From the NCBI GenBank assembly GCA_937901255.1, contig CALCHN010000057.1:1-31619 (forward strand): a DNA stretch of 31,619 nucleotides, written 5' to 3'. Below the pieces are notes generated by a model. The model saw only the letters and a program-made list of their open reading frames with translations. It was not told the DNA's origin and did not search any database. Origin of the DNA: an uncultured Flavobacteriales bacterium. Lineage in GTDB: Bacteria; Bacteroidota; Bacteroidia; Flavobacteriales_E; Vicingaceae. This document shows positions 17,534 to 25,900 of the stretch, in pieces. Both the position numbers and the translations under genes were made by a program. Each line of letters opens with the position of its first letter. Positions within the stretch are counted from its first letter, which is position 1.

Positions 17534-18374
17534 CTAAGTATTACTCTCCTCTTTTGGTTGCTTCATGTGTACCACTCTTTGTGGGAAAGGAATTTCAACA
17601 TTATTTTCTTTAAAGTATTCGTACAGTCTCACTCTAATTTGGCTTTTAATAGATTCTACTCTAAACACTTCGTCACACCAAAAAAAACACAGAAAAACTT
17701 AATGCTGAATCTCCATATTCTTAAAACCTTACCGTTGGAGGTGGAACACTCAACACTCCTTGTTGCTCTTTAACCGCTTTTTCCATCAACTCCATAACCA
17801 ATTTTACATCAGAGGAATAATCTACTCCTACTTTAATTTCAAAACGAGAAGAAATAGAGCTATACGTCCAGTTAATTAAATTATTATTGGTTATCACAGA
17901 ATTGGGTAAAATAATAAAGGTATCTTCTCAGGTAATTACTGAGGTGGTTCTTAAATTTATTTTTTGTACTCTGCCTACAATCCCATCCACTTCTATTACA
18001 TCATTTACTTTAATAGTAGAATCAAATAATAAAATAATTCCAGAAGTTATATCTCCAAACAAATTTTGCAAACCAAAACCAACACCTACCAATAAAGCTG
18101 CCGATCCTGCCAATAAAACAGTAATATCAACACCAACTATTTGAAGACTTATGGCTACAGCCAAAACAACAACAATGTATTTAAAAATGGTAAAAAGTGA
18201 ATACTTTTTGGGTAAATCGAGTGCTGATTTTCTAAAAATGGCTTTTTTAACCACTTTAATAAAAATGTACACTCCTAAAATAAAAAGCAGTAACGTTATT
18301 AAGGTAATTACCCTAAACTGATGCTTTGCAATTGTAAAAAGTGAATAATCTAATATTTCGTTAATATCCATCAT
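17534..18374 (-). pseudogene. Degraded second MscS-family channel gene
   Basis: The first 148 codons read as a normal MscS N-terminus: a helix near residues 20-40, then the pore helix (VLLAGSAALLVGVGFGLQN) and the beta domain to LRTTSVIT. An in-frame TGA at 17928-17930 interrupts the frame. Homology resumes in the same frame (EDTFIILPNSVITNNN, then EIKVGVDYSSDVK) until a TAA at 17721-17723. The last part (EVFRVESIKSQIR to NVEIPFPQRVVHMKQ) is in another frame, after a one-base shift near the run of eight A at 17680-17687. Three separate lesions make one sequencing error unlikely. It starts four bases after the K+ channel stop, so it was once the second gene of that operon. An intact MscS gene is at 14098-14985. 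Confidence 0.9.
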
Positions 18375-18378
18375 TGTT

Positions 18379-19170
18379 TTATTTTAAATCGTTACCACAA
18401 TTAATACAAAAATTAGCATCTACATTGTTTTGATGTTTGCATTTAGCACAAACTTTTTGTTCGTTACCTGCTCGTGCAACCTCAACAGTAAAAATAGCCG
18501 TTGGAACTGCAATTATTGAATAACCTATAACCATTACCACAGCAGAGATAAGTTTTCCTAATGCGGTATGAGAAACAATATCTCCATACCCAACAGTAGT
18601 AATGGTAATAATTGCCCAATAAATACTCTGCGGAATACTGGTAAAACCATTTTCTGCTCCCTCCACTACATACATAATAGTTCCCATAATAACTACCACA
18701 GCTAAAATAGTAAACAAAAAAGTACTGGTTTTATAAATACTAGAAGTTAATGCTTTTTTAAGTGTATTAGCTTCTTTTATAAACCTTACCAATTTTATTA
18801 TTCTGAAAACCCTTAACAACCTTAACGAACGTATTGCTACCAAAAAATGTATGTTAGGCAAAATAAAAATTAAATAAGTAGGTAAAATAGCTAACAAATC
18901 TACCATTCCCCAAAAGCTAAAAATATAATTTTTAGGTTTCGGACTAACCCATATTCTTAAAAAATACTCTATGGTAAAAACTCCTGTAAAAAATAGTTCT
19001 AAAATAAAAAAAGCAGTTGTAAAATCCTGTTCTAATTGAGGAATGCTCTCCAACATAACTGTCAGTACACTAGCCAAAATCAACCACAACAATATAATGT
19101 CAAACTTTTTACCTGCTTTGGTATCTGTTCCAAAAATTACGACAAACATTTTGTCTCTAACTGACGACAT
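18379..19170 (-). CDS. Voltage-gated-type potassium channel with C-terminal zinc ribbon
   Basis: Six-helix ion channel of 263 residues from the chosen start. It has a voltage-sensor-like S4 with regularly spaced arginines (RSLRLLRVFRIIKLVRF, about 114-130), a pore loop with the K+ filter TVGYGD at 192-197, and S6 after it. The cytoplasmic tail ends in a zinc ribbon, CAKC and CINC (Cys 241, 244, 255, 258). The open frame extends to an ATG at 19287, but that start overlaps the mgtE start codon and promoter. The added residues are basic and not channel-like. I therefore prefer Met at 19170 (or 19149). The MscS pseudogene follows immediately. Confidence 0.88.
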   Translation of the reverse strand: MSSVRDKMFVVIFGTDTKAGKKFDIILLWLILASVLTVMLESIPQLEQDFTTAFFILELFFTGVFTIEYFLRIWVSPKPKNYIFSFWGMVDLLAILPTYLIFILPNIHFLVAIRSLRLLRVFRIIKLVRFIKEANTLKKALTSSIYKTSTFLFTILAVVVIMGTIMYVVEGAENGFTSIPQSIYWAIITITTVGYGDIVSHTALGKLISAVVMVIGYSIIAVPTAIFTVEVARAGNEQKVCAKCKHQNNVDANFCINCGNDLK

Positions 19171-19199
19171 ATAATAGAATATAAGTAGGTTATCACTTT

Positions 19200-19207
19200 C
19201 AAAATTA
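19200..19207 (-). promoter_or_regulatory. Possible -7 box for the K+ channel gene
   Basis: On the minus strand this reads TAATTTTG, matching TAnnTTTG, 29 bases upstream of the preferred start codon. No -33 TTG at the usual distance. Confidence 0.3.
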
Positions 19208-19235
19208 GTCAATTTTATGCGAAAATAATTTCTTA

Positions 19236-19265
19236 TTGTAATTCGCATTGAAAATGATAACTTTG
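19236..19265 (+). promoter_or_regulatory. Bacteroidota-type promoter of mgtE
   Basis: TTG at 19236-19238, a 19-base spacer, then TAACTTTG at 19258-19265. The mgtE start codon lies 20 bases downstream, giving a very short leader with no room for a Mg2+ riboswitch. Confidence 0.65.
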
Positions 19266-19285
19266 CAAGCCTTATATACTTTGTC

Positions 19286-20638
19286 ATGCAGTTTGAATTA
19301 ACAAAAGAATTTTTAGACCACCTTAATAATGCTGTTGCCGCAGGTGCAGAGCAAGAGGTATTGATGTTAATTCAAGATTTGCACCCAGCAGATATCGCTG
19401 AAATTCTTGATGAACAATCCTTAAATCAAGCCAAAGCATTTTTTAGTTTTTTACCCAAGGAACTAGGCTCTGATGTAATTATAGAGCTAGATGAAGATAC
19501 CAGAGAGAAATTCTTAGCAGCACTTACTTCTCAAGAAATCGCCTCTCAATTCATCGATAATATGGATTCTGATGATGCAGCAGATGTTATTGGAGAGCTT
19601 TCTGATGAAAAAAGAGATGAAGTAATCTCGCACATTGAAGATATTGAACAAGCATCAGACATTCTTAAACTATTAAACTACCCTGAAGATACTGCTGGTG
19701 GTTTGATGGCAAATGAATTAGCAAAAGTAAATTGGAATTGGACTATTGGAAATTGCCTTACAGAACTTAAAAAGCAAGCAGAAGAGTTAGATAAAATTTA
19801 TACCGTTTATGTTGTTGATGATGACGATGTTTTAAAAGGTAGAATTTCTTTACGAAAGCTATTACTTACTCCAAGCAACAAAAAAGTAAAAGATATTTAT
19901 GATGATGACATCCTTTCTGTAACTCCCGATACCGATGATGAGCAAGTAGCCAACATTATGGAAAAATACGATTTAGTTTCCGTTCCTGTTGTTGATGAAA
20001 TGGGAAGATTACTGGGTAGAATTACCATTGATGATGTAGTTGATGTAATTAAGGAAGAAGCCGAAAGAGATTACCAAATGGCTTCAGGTATTTCTGAAAA
20101 TGTTGAATCTTCTGATAAGTTTTGGGTAATTTCTAGAGCGAGACTGCCTTGGTTATTGGTAGGTTTGTTAGGTGGAATTGTAAGTTCAAAAATTATTGGC
20201 ATTTACGAAAACCAGATTCAAATCCATCCTGAAATGGCATTTTTCATTCCGCTAATTGCCGCTATGGGTGGAAATGTTGGGGTTCAATCTTCCGCATTAA
20301 TAGTGCAAGGGTTGGCAAATAACTCATTAGGACTAAACAGTGTTTGGAGTAAAGTAGGTAAAGAAATGGCGGTAGGAATTTTAAACGGAGTAGTTTGTTC
20401 TGCCATTATTTTTGGATACAATTACTTTTTTGAAGAAACACTAACTTTAGCTATTACGGTAAGTATAGCACTTATTTCTGTTATCTTTTTTGCAGGAATT
20501 TTCGGGACATTAATACCATTAATGCTGCATAAGTACAAAATTGATCCCGCATTAGCAACAGGTCCGTTTATCACCACAACCAACGATATTTTTGGGATTT
20601 TTCTATACTTTTTTATCGGTTACTTAATGTATGCCTAA
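19286..20638 (+). CDS. mgtE: Magnesium transporter MgtE
   Basis: Mg2+ channel/transporter gated by cytoplasmic Mg2+. 450 residues in the standard order: the superhelical MgtE N domain (to about 125, with LHPADIAEIL), a pair of CBS domains (about 130-255, with LMANE and VPVVDEMGRLLGRITIDDVVDVI), a connecting helix, and five membrane helices from about 280. The pore signature PLIAAMGGNVGVQSSAL is present, and the last helices contain ATGPFITTTNDIFG. The ATG overlaps the alternative start of the divergent K+ channel. Its 3' end overlaps the next gene by eight bases. Confidence 0.95.
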   Translation: MQFELTKEFLDHLNNAVAAGAEQEVLMLIQDLHPADIAEILDEQSLNQAKAFFSFLPKELGSDVIIELDEDTREKFLAALTSQEIASQFIDNMDSDDAADVIGELSDEKRDEVISHIEDIEQASDILKLLNYPEDTAGGLMANELAKVNWNWTIGNCLTELKKQAEELDKIYTVYVVDDDDVLKGRISLRKLLLTPSNKKVKDIYDDDILSVTPDTDDEQVANIMEKYDLVSVPVVDEMGRLLGRITIDDVVDVIKEEAERDYQMASGISENVESSDKFWVISRARLPWLLVGLLGGIVSSKIIGIYENQIQIHPEMAFFIPLIAAMGGNVGVQSSALIVQGLANNSLGLNSVWSKVGKEMAVGILNGVVCSAIIFGYNYFFEETLTLAITVSIALISVIFFAGIFGTLIPLMLHKYKIDPALATGPFITTTNDIFGIFLYFFIGYLMYA

Positions 20639-21569
20639 AATTTTATTCATAGATAGTGTTCACCCTATTTTGGAAGAACGTTTAACACAAATGGGATTTG
20701 TATGTGAACACGATTATACTTCCTCCAAAACAAGCATTGAAGAGCGTATTTCCAATTACGTTGGTATAGTTATCAGAAGCCGATTTACTATTGACAAGAC
20801 TTTTTTAGACAAAGCTAAAAACCTAAAATTTATAGCTCGCTCAGGTGCTGGATTAGAAAATATTGATGTTGCTTATGTAGCCCAAAAAAATATTAGTATT
20901 TTTAATTCTCCCGAAGGCAATAAAGATGCTGTTGGCGAACATGCTATTGGAATGTTATTGATGTTATTTAACCAACTAAAAAAAGGTGATGCTCAGGTGC
21001 GACAAGGAATTTGGGAGAGAGAAGCCAACCGAGGTATAGAACTTTCGGGTAAAACCGTTGGTATTTTAGGCTACGGAAACATGGGAGAAGCATTGGCTAA
21101 AAAATTAATAGGTTTCGATTGTAAAGTAATCGCTTACGATAAGTATAAAAAAGACTTTGGTGGTTTTTTCGTTGATAAAGTTTCCTTAAACGAATTATTT
21201 GAACAAACTGATATTTTAAGCATTCACTTGCCACTTTCAGAAGAAACCAAGCATTATGTAAGTACTGCTTTTCTTAATAACTTTAAGAAAAACATTTACC
21301 TGATAAATACCGCTAGAGGCAACAATGTAAAAACTGACGATTTAATTCAAGCACTTCAATCGGGAAAAGTATTAGGAGCTTGTTTAGACGTACTGGAATT
21401 TGAAAGTAAATCATTTGAATTAGAACAAACCCACCACAAAGCATTTAACTACTTAAAAAATGCCGAAAATGTTATTCTTAGTCCGCATGTAGCTGGTTGG
21501 ACAGTAGAATCTTATAAAAAACTATCTACTTTTTTAGCTGATAAAATTGAAGGGAAATTTAAAGGTTGA
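20631..21569 (+). CDS. D-2-hydroxyacid dehydrogenase, phosphoglycerate dehydrogenase-like
   Basis: NAD-dependent 2-hydroxyacid dehydrogenase of 312 residues. The Rossmann motif is GYGNMG at 147-152 with Asp170 as the probable NAD-ribose contact. The catalytic trio is Arg229 (NTARG), Glu near 256 (DVLEFE) and His286 (SPHVAGW). It lacks the C-terminal ACT domain of long SerA proteins. 3-phosphoglycerate is a likely substrate, since short SerA forms are common in this phylum, but other 2-hydroxyacids are possible. The eight-base overlap with mgtE implies translational coupling, though no functional link is obvious. Confidence 0.88.
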   Translation: MPKILFIDSVHPILEERLTQMGFVCEHDYTSSKTSIEERISNYVGIVIRSRFTIDKTFLDKAKNLKFIARSGAGLENIDVAYVAQKNISIFNSPEGNKDAVGEHAIGMLLMLFNQLKKGDAQVRQGIWEREANRGIELSGKTVGILGYGNMGEALAKKLIGFDCKVIAYDKYKKDFGGFFVDKVSLNELFEQTDILSIHLPLSEETKHYVSTAFLNNFKKNIYLINTARGNNVKTDDLIQALQSGKVLGACLDVLEFESKSFELEQTHHKAFNYLKNAENVILSPHVAGWTVESYKKLSTFLADKIEGKFKG

Positions 21570-21652
21570 ATTGGCTGGTTTTTAAATTTCTACCTCAACA
21601 AACTTACTAAGTTTAACTTATGTTAAGTTTAGCGATTAGGGATTCTATTTGG

Positions 21653-21696
21653 TGGCAATCCTGCCATTACTAGAGCTAAAAAGCAACTTTTTTTAG
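21653..21696. terminator. Possible terminator region between convergent genes
   Basis: TGGCA (21653-21657) pairs with TGCCA (21662-21666). A second hairpin, CTAAAAAG at 21676-21683 with CTTTTTTTAG at 21687-21696, follows. The region lies in the 212-base gap between the dehydrogenase gene and the convergent XRE gene. Stems are short or bulged, so the call is weak. Confidence 0.3.
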
Positions 21697-21781
21697 TCAA
21701 TTTTAATCCTGCTTTTTTTGAAGGGAATTAATTTTTAATACTTATTAAAATGAAAAAGTTACTTTCTAATATTTGATATAA

Positions 21782-22024
21782 TTATGATTTTTTGTTAAAT
21801 AATTCCTCTACATTTATATCCAAAGCACTTACAATTTTTAACATTGTACTCACTTTCATTTCTTGAGTTCCTTTAATATATTTTCTAAGGTTTTCAACAT
21901 CCAATCCCGCATCATAAGCAACATCTCTTTGCTTTAACCCTTTTTCTTTTATTATGTCTTGAATCCTAATACCGAGATTAATAATTTCTTGTGGCATTAT
22001 TGATTTTCGAACCCTTTTTTTCAT
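21782..22024 (-). CDS. XRE-family helix-turn-helix regulator
   Basis: 80 residues, mostly one HTH domain: GIRIQDIIKEKGLKQRDVAY, then AGLDVENLRKYIKG with the recognition helix, ending SALDINVEELFNKKS. A basic N-terminal stretch (MKKRVRKS) precedes it; Met10 (21997) is an alternative start. It diverges from the transglutaminase-RHS operon. The gap between them contains CAACTGATT twice (22041-22049 and 22083-22091) and a related CCGATTG, possible operator half-sites. It is a plausible regulator of that operon, but this is inference from position. Confidence 0.82.
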   Translation of the reverse strand: MKKRVRKSIMPQEIINLGIRIQDIIKEKGLKQRDVAYDAGLDVENLRKYIKGTQEMKVSTMLKIVSALDINVEELFNKKS

Positions 22025-22075
22025 GGTTGAAATTTACATGCAACTGATTGATTTAATTGGATTGAAAAAAACCGA

Positions 22076-22104
22076 TTGTTTTCAACTGATTTTTTATATA
22101 TTTG
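22076..22104 (+). promoter_or_regulatory. Promoter of the transglutaminase-RHS operon
   Basis: TTG at 22076-22078, an 18-base spacer and TATATTTG at 22097-22104 fit the phylum consensus. The start codon is about 108 bases downstream, leaving a long AT-rich leader. The second CAACTGATT repeat (22083-22091) lies inside the spacer. Confidence 0.6.
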
Positions 22105-22212
22105 TAAACTATTTAATTAAAAAATTGACCGTTAACAAGATAGAGATTTTATTATTTTGTTTAATAAATTAAATATTTTACTTTTGAGTAGCGAGATTAT
22201 ATTCATTTTCAA

Positions 22213-23628
22213 ATGAAACCACTAATTACAATATTATACTTTTTGTTTCCTATAAGTGTTTTAGGACAAATACCAGTAGGACATTCATACGAACCTGGAA
22301 ATCCATTTCCTATACAAAGTCAGCAACCAAAAGCTATGACATTAAAGGATTTGAGAGAACAACAGCAAGTTCAATATCAACAACAAAACAGGCAACAAAA
22401 GCAACAATTTGGAATTACACCCCAACCTGCACAAGAACAAATGAAAGTAGATTATTACAATCAGCTTGCAATTGCCAAACAAAGAAAAACACAAGAATTT
22501 TATAATGATTTAAATACTATTAATAATTCTCCGAAACCAACAACCAATGTTGATGAAAATTATAAAAAAACCATTAAGAAACTACGAATTATAGACACCA
22601 ACTCTTTGGCGTATGTAAATCACATAAAATATTACAATAGTGCTTACGATGAAATTGTAAGCATGCTTTCAGGTAAATCTGAATTGAGCTTAAAAAGAGC
22701 TGTTTTTGTTACTGAAAATGCTTATCACAAGAACAAATTGAATTATGAGAAATACTGCAAACAAATTGACGACCTTGTATTTATTTGTAAGCAAATAATG
22801 ATAGAAAAAGGAATAAGTTCTAATAACTATATGGCTTGCCATTTTGCCATTCAAAAACTTTTCTCTGAAAAGTTCACGTACAAAAATCGTTTGGGTAAAG
22901 AAGAAGTATTTAAGCCTTTTAGCTACGATTTTATTGATATTTTCGGAAACAATGACCAAACAAAAGGATTTGTAACAAAATTATTGAATACCAAGACAGG
23001 ACAATGCCATTCATTGCCTTTACTTTATTTAATTCTTGCAGAAGAACTAAATGCAAACGCTTATTTAGCTTTTGCTCCAAACCATTCTTATGTTAAATTC
23101 GGTAATCAGTACTATTCGTTTAATTTTGAAACCACAAACGGTACATTTGTGACTGATGAATGGATAGTTGCATCAGGTTATATTACTCCCACTGCAATAA
23201 AAAATCAACTTTACCTTGTACCAAACAAAAAGGACAAGGTAATTGCTGAATGTTTGGTAGATTTAGCAAATAGTATCGATTTTCTTTTCGGAAAAGGCAA
23301 CTTTAGTATTAAATGTGCTTTTACAACATTAAACTATTTCCCTAACAGTGTAGGAGCAATATTAACCATCAATAATGTAATAGTAGCTGAATGTGCTCAA
23401 CTAGTAAAAAAATATAATTTCCCAAGTGAAGAAGAAATGATAAAATACCCTACACTAAAAAAGAAATTTGATGAAATGATTGATTTTGAATTGAAAATAG
23501 AACGATTAGGTTATATAAAAATTCCAGAAGGTCAATATGAAATGTGGCAGCAAACTGCCAACGAAATGAAACAAAAAAAGGCACATGAAAATGCTGTAAA
23601 TAAATTAAAAGAAAATGTTGGTAAATAA
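22213..23628 (+). CDS. Exported transglutaminase-like protein A
   Basis: 471 residues. A signal peptide (cleavage after about residue 18, before QIPVG) precedes a Gln-rich low-complexity stretch (about 48-75), then a globular domain. The core reads TGQCHSLPLLYLILAEEL with Cys265, then AFAPNHSYVKF with His291, then SFNFETTNG, which may supply the third residue. This resembles the Cys-His-Asp/Asn order of transglutaminase-like cysteine peptidases. The next gene encodes a clear paralogue (shared YNSAY, KRAVF, TENAY, FVTKLL, CHSLP and PNH blocks). Secreted or periplasmic. It is the first gene of a four-gene operon. The catalytic role is inferred from motifs, not proven. Confidence 0.72.
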   Translation: MKPLITILYFLFPISVLGQIPVGHSYEPGNPFPIQSQQPKAMTLKDLREQQQVQYQQQNRQQKQQFGITPQPAQEQMKVDYYNQLAIAKQRKTQEFYNDLNTINNSPKPTTNVDENYKKTIKKLRIIDTNSLAYVNHIKYYNSAYDEIVSMLSGKSELSLKRAVFVTENAYHKNKLNYEKYCKQIDDLVFICKQIMIEKGISSNNYMACHFAIQKLFSEKFTYKNRLGKEEVFKPFSYDFIDIFGNNDQTKGFVTKLLNTKTGQCHSLPLLYLILAEELNANAYLAFAPNHSYVKFGNQYYSFNFETTNGTFVTDEWIVASGYITPTAIKNQLYLVPNKKDKVIAECLVDLANSIDFLFGKGNFSIKCAFTTLNYFPNSVGAILTINNVIVAECAQLVKKYNFPSEEEMIKYPTLKKKFDEMIDFELKIERLGYIKIPEGQYEMWQQTANEMKQKKAHENAVNKLKENVGK

Positions 23629-24823
23629 TAAAATAGGTTTCTTGTTCATAGGTATTGCGTTGCTTTTTTCTTGCAACAAAAAGCAATATGTATATGAACA
23701 ACCATCTTATCAACCATCAATTGATACAACTGTAACCAATAAAACTAATTTTAAACAAGAAACGCAAAATAACAATCAATCAAGCTTATTATTTACCTTT
23801 GAACCAGCATTTAATTATAATAGTGCATACAACGAAATAAAAGAAATGTTGGACGGCAAAGCTCCTTTGAATTTTAAACGTGCCGTTTTTATTACAGAAA
23901 ATGCCTATTTTGATAATGAATTAGATTACAATGTGTTTAATAATTACATTAGCTCTTTAGCAAATATTGCCAAGCTTTGGAGTAAAAATAACCAATTATC
24001 AGACTATAATTATCCGGATAGCCTTAATATGAAACTTAATGGAGCTATTTTTAAAACCCTAACCGATACTGTTTTCGATTCAGAAAACAATGTAGTAAAT
24101 ATCCCTTATAAGTATGATTTTGAAGATTGTTTTGCAGAAAAAGAATGGGCAAACATGTTTGTAACAAAACTGTTAGCTACACATAAAGGCAATTGCCATT
24201 CCTTACCCTTCCTTTATAAGCTTATTGCAGAAGAATTAAATGTTGATGTTTGGCTTTCATTTACCCCTAATCATATTTATTTGCGTAATTGGAGTAAAAA
24301 ATTAGGATGGTACAATACAGAAATGACCAATGCCATGTTTCCTTCAGAAGCTTGGGTAATGACCTCAGGTTATGTTAGTGTTAATTCCATTGTTAGCGGT
24401 ATTTATATGGATACTTTGGGGTTAAAACAATCCGTTGTAATTTGTTTAAACGATTTAGCAAAAGGCTATCTAAGAAAAGTTAAAACCCCTGATTTAGAAT
24501 TTGTATTAAAGTGTTGCGATTTAGGATTACAACATTTCCCTAATTATGCAGAATTACTTTTACTGAAAGCCGAAACACACAAAAAAATGTACCAAAATTA
24601 CGTTGCTACCTATGGTTTAAATGTTCAAAACTCAACCCATCCCCATTCCGAAAAAGTAAAATATCATATTTCTGAAATGAATACAAGTTATGCTTTACTT
24701 GCAAAGTACGATTATAGAGAAATACCACAAGAAATGTTTTTAGAGTGGATAAAATCTTTAGAAAATAATAAAGAAAAATACCAAAATAAAAAAATAAGTG
24801 ATACCTTTAAACTTGAAAACTGA
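23615..24823 (+). CDS. Transglutaminase-like lipoprotein B, paralogue of A
   Basis: 402 residues. The signal peptide ends in a lipobox (ALLFSC), with NKK after Cys20, so it is lipid-anchored. An unstructured Asn/Gln/Thr-rich linker to about residue 60 leads to the domain shared with protein A. GNCHSLPFLYKLIAEEL carries Cys194, SFTPNHIYLRNW carries His220, and WYNTEMTN follows. The C-terminal third is helical and tetratricopeptide-like (LEFVLKCCDLGLQHFPNYAELLLLKAETHKKM). Its start overlaps the end of gene A by 14 bases and its stop shares one base with the start of gene C, so translation is coupled. The two paralogues may act on the same substrate in different compartments (inference). Confidence 0.72.
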   Translation: MLVNNKIGFLFIGIALLFSCNKKQYVYEQPSYQPSIDTTVTNKTNFKQETQNNNQSSLLFTFEPAFNYNSAYNEIKEMLDGKAPLNFKRAVFITENAYFDNELDYNVFNNYISSLANIAKLWSKNNQLSDYNYPDSLNMKLNGAIFKTLTDTVFDSENNVVNIPYKYDFEDCFAEKEWANMFVTKLLATHKGNCHSLPFLYKLIAEELNVDVWLSFTPNHIYLRNWSKKLGWYNTEMTNAMFPSEAWVMTSGYVSVNSIVSGIYMDTLGLKQSVVICLNDLAKGYLRKVKTPDLEFVLKCCDLGLQHFPNYAELLLLKAETHKKMYQNYVATYGLNVQNSTHPHSEKVKYHISEMNTSYALLAKYDYREIPQEMFLEWIKSLENNKEKYQNKKISDTFKLEN

Positions 24824-25899
24824 TGAAAATGAGAAATATATACTTATTAATGTGCCTTATATTTACATTGACAGTAAATGCACAAAAACCATTTGAAGAA
24901 CTAGGGCTTGATGATGAAATAGAATTACTTACATTAAGTGACGGACGTTATGTGGAGCATTTTGCCAATGATACGCTTCGCCAGATTGGCTCTGTAATAT
25001 TTAATACGGTTACCAATAAAGTAGAATATTTTATTGCAGATGAGGAGTTGGAAAAAATGAATGTTGCCAACAGGAACAGAGAGGTGAGTAGGTTCTTGAG
25101 TACTGACCCTGTTATGCAGCCCCATCAATCTCCATATTTATATGCAGCTAATAATCCTATCATTTATATTGATAAAGATGGAGAAGATAATGTGATTTAT
25201 TTGGTGGCAATTCCAGGGAAAAAAAGTAAACTTAACAAATTAGATGTTCATAAAATTGCAGAAAAGGCTAATTCAATGTATGAGGGAATGGGATTAAATA
25301 CAAGAGTAGTTGTATATGAATCTAAAGATCCCTTTGACCCGGCAAATATTGATCCTAGTGATAGTTACGCATTAATAGGTTCTGTCTCTGACATTAAAAA
25401 AGCTGTTAATAATGACAAGTATCCTACAAATATTAAATATAGAGCTGATGTTATAGGAGGCGGTGTGGGAAATCCAGAAGAAAGTGTTATAAAAGGTAAA
25501 GGGATTATTATTAGTGCTGATGGAGTTGTTAATGGATATGATAAAGAGTTGAAAACTGATGCTAATTCTGCTGCTGCATTTTTGATTCTTCATGGTAGTG
25601 GACATAATGCATTATATACACACTCTGTACATGGAGCTCAGTCAGATGAAGCAATAATGAGTGATGCTCCTCAAGCTTATGTAAATCAAGGTCAGGAATA
25701 TCAATCTAATGGTAAGTCCATTACTATTATAGGGAATTTAATAAATAGCTTAGAAAAAATAGTGAGCATGAGTAATACAACTCAATTCCAGGAGGCTATA
25801 AAATCTTCTTTCTTTGGAACTAATAAATCACAAGATAATTATGTCAACAATAAAAGAAGAAATTCAGGAGAAAGACCTGTTAATGCTGGACAAAAATAA
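24823..25899 (+). CDS. Short exported RHS-core protein with metzincin-like C-terminus
   Basis: 358 residues. A signal peptide (to about residue 20, ending VNA) precedes a short domain with LLTLSDGRYVEHF and IGSVIFNTVTNKV. The RHS core follows: SRFLSTDPVMQPHQSPYLYAANNPIIYIDKDG at residues 89-120, written here only to locate it. It lacks the long YD-repeat shell of full RHS proteins. Downstream of the core, where toxins usually sit, residues 121-358 form a variable domain with AFLILHGSGHNALYTH: His257, His261 and His267 have exactly the metzincin HxxxHxxxxxH spacing. The usual catalytic Glu after the first His is Gly258. EAIMSD downstream could be a Met-turn. It may be a dead or repurposed metalloprotease, or another zinc enzyme. 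Confidence 0.7.
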   Translation: MKMRNIYLLMCLIFTLTVNAQKPFEELGLDDEIELLTLSDGRYVEHFANDTLRQIGSVIFNTVTNKVEYFIADEELEKMNVANRNREVSRFLSTDPVMQPHQSPYLYAANNPIIYIDKDGEDNVIYLVAIPGKKSKLNKLDVHKIAEKANSMYEGMGLNTRVVVYESKDPFDPANIDPSDSYALIGSVSDIKKAVNNDKYPTNIKYRADVIGGGVGNPEESVIKGKGIIISADGVVNGYDKELKTDANSAAAFLILHGSGHNALYTHSVHGAQSDEAIMSDAPQAYVNQGQEYQSNGKSITIIGNLINSLEKIVSMSNTTQFQEAIKSSFFGTNKSQDNYVNNKRRNSGERPVNAGQK

Positions 25900-25900
25900 C

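Noticed and set aside
17558..17773. Plus-strand open frame of 71 codons
   Set aside because: It lies opposite the MscS pseudogene, whose degraded coding sense on the minus strand explains the composition.
19266..19285. Mg2+ riboswitch upstream of mgtE
   Set aside because: Only 20 bases separate the -7 box from the start codon, too little for a riboswitch.
19171..19287. N-terminal extension of the K+ channel
   Set aside because: It overlaps the mgtE promoter and start codon, and its residues do not resemble a channel N-terminus.
25814..25900. Longer start for the lipoprotein gene D
   Set aside because: The extension overlaps gene C and would bury the lipoprotein signal peptide in the middle of the protein.
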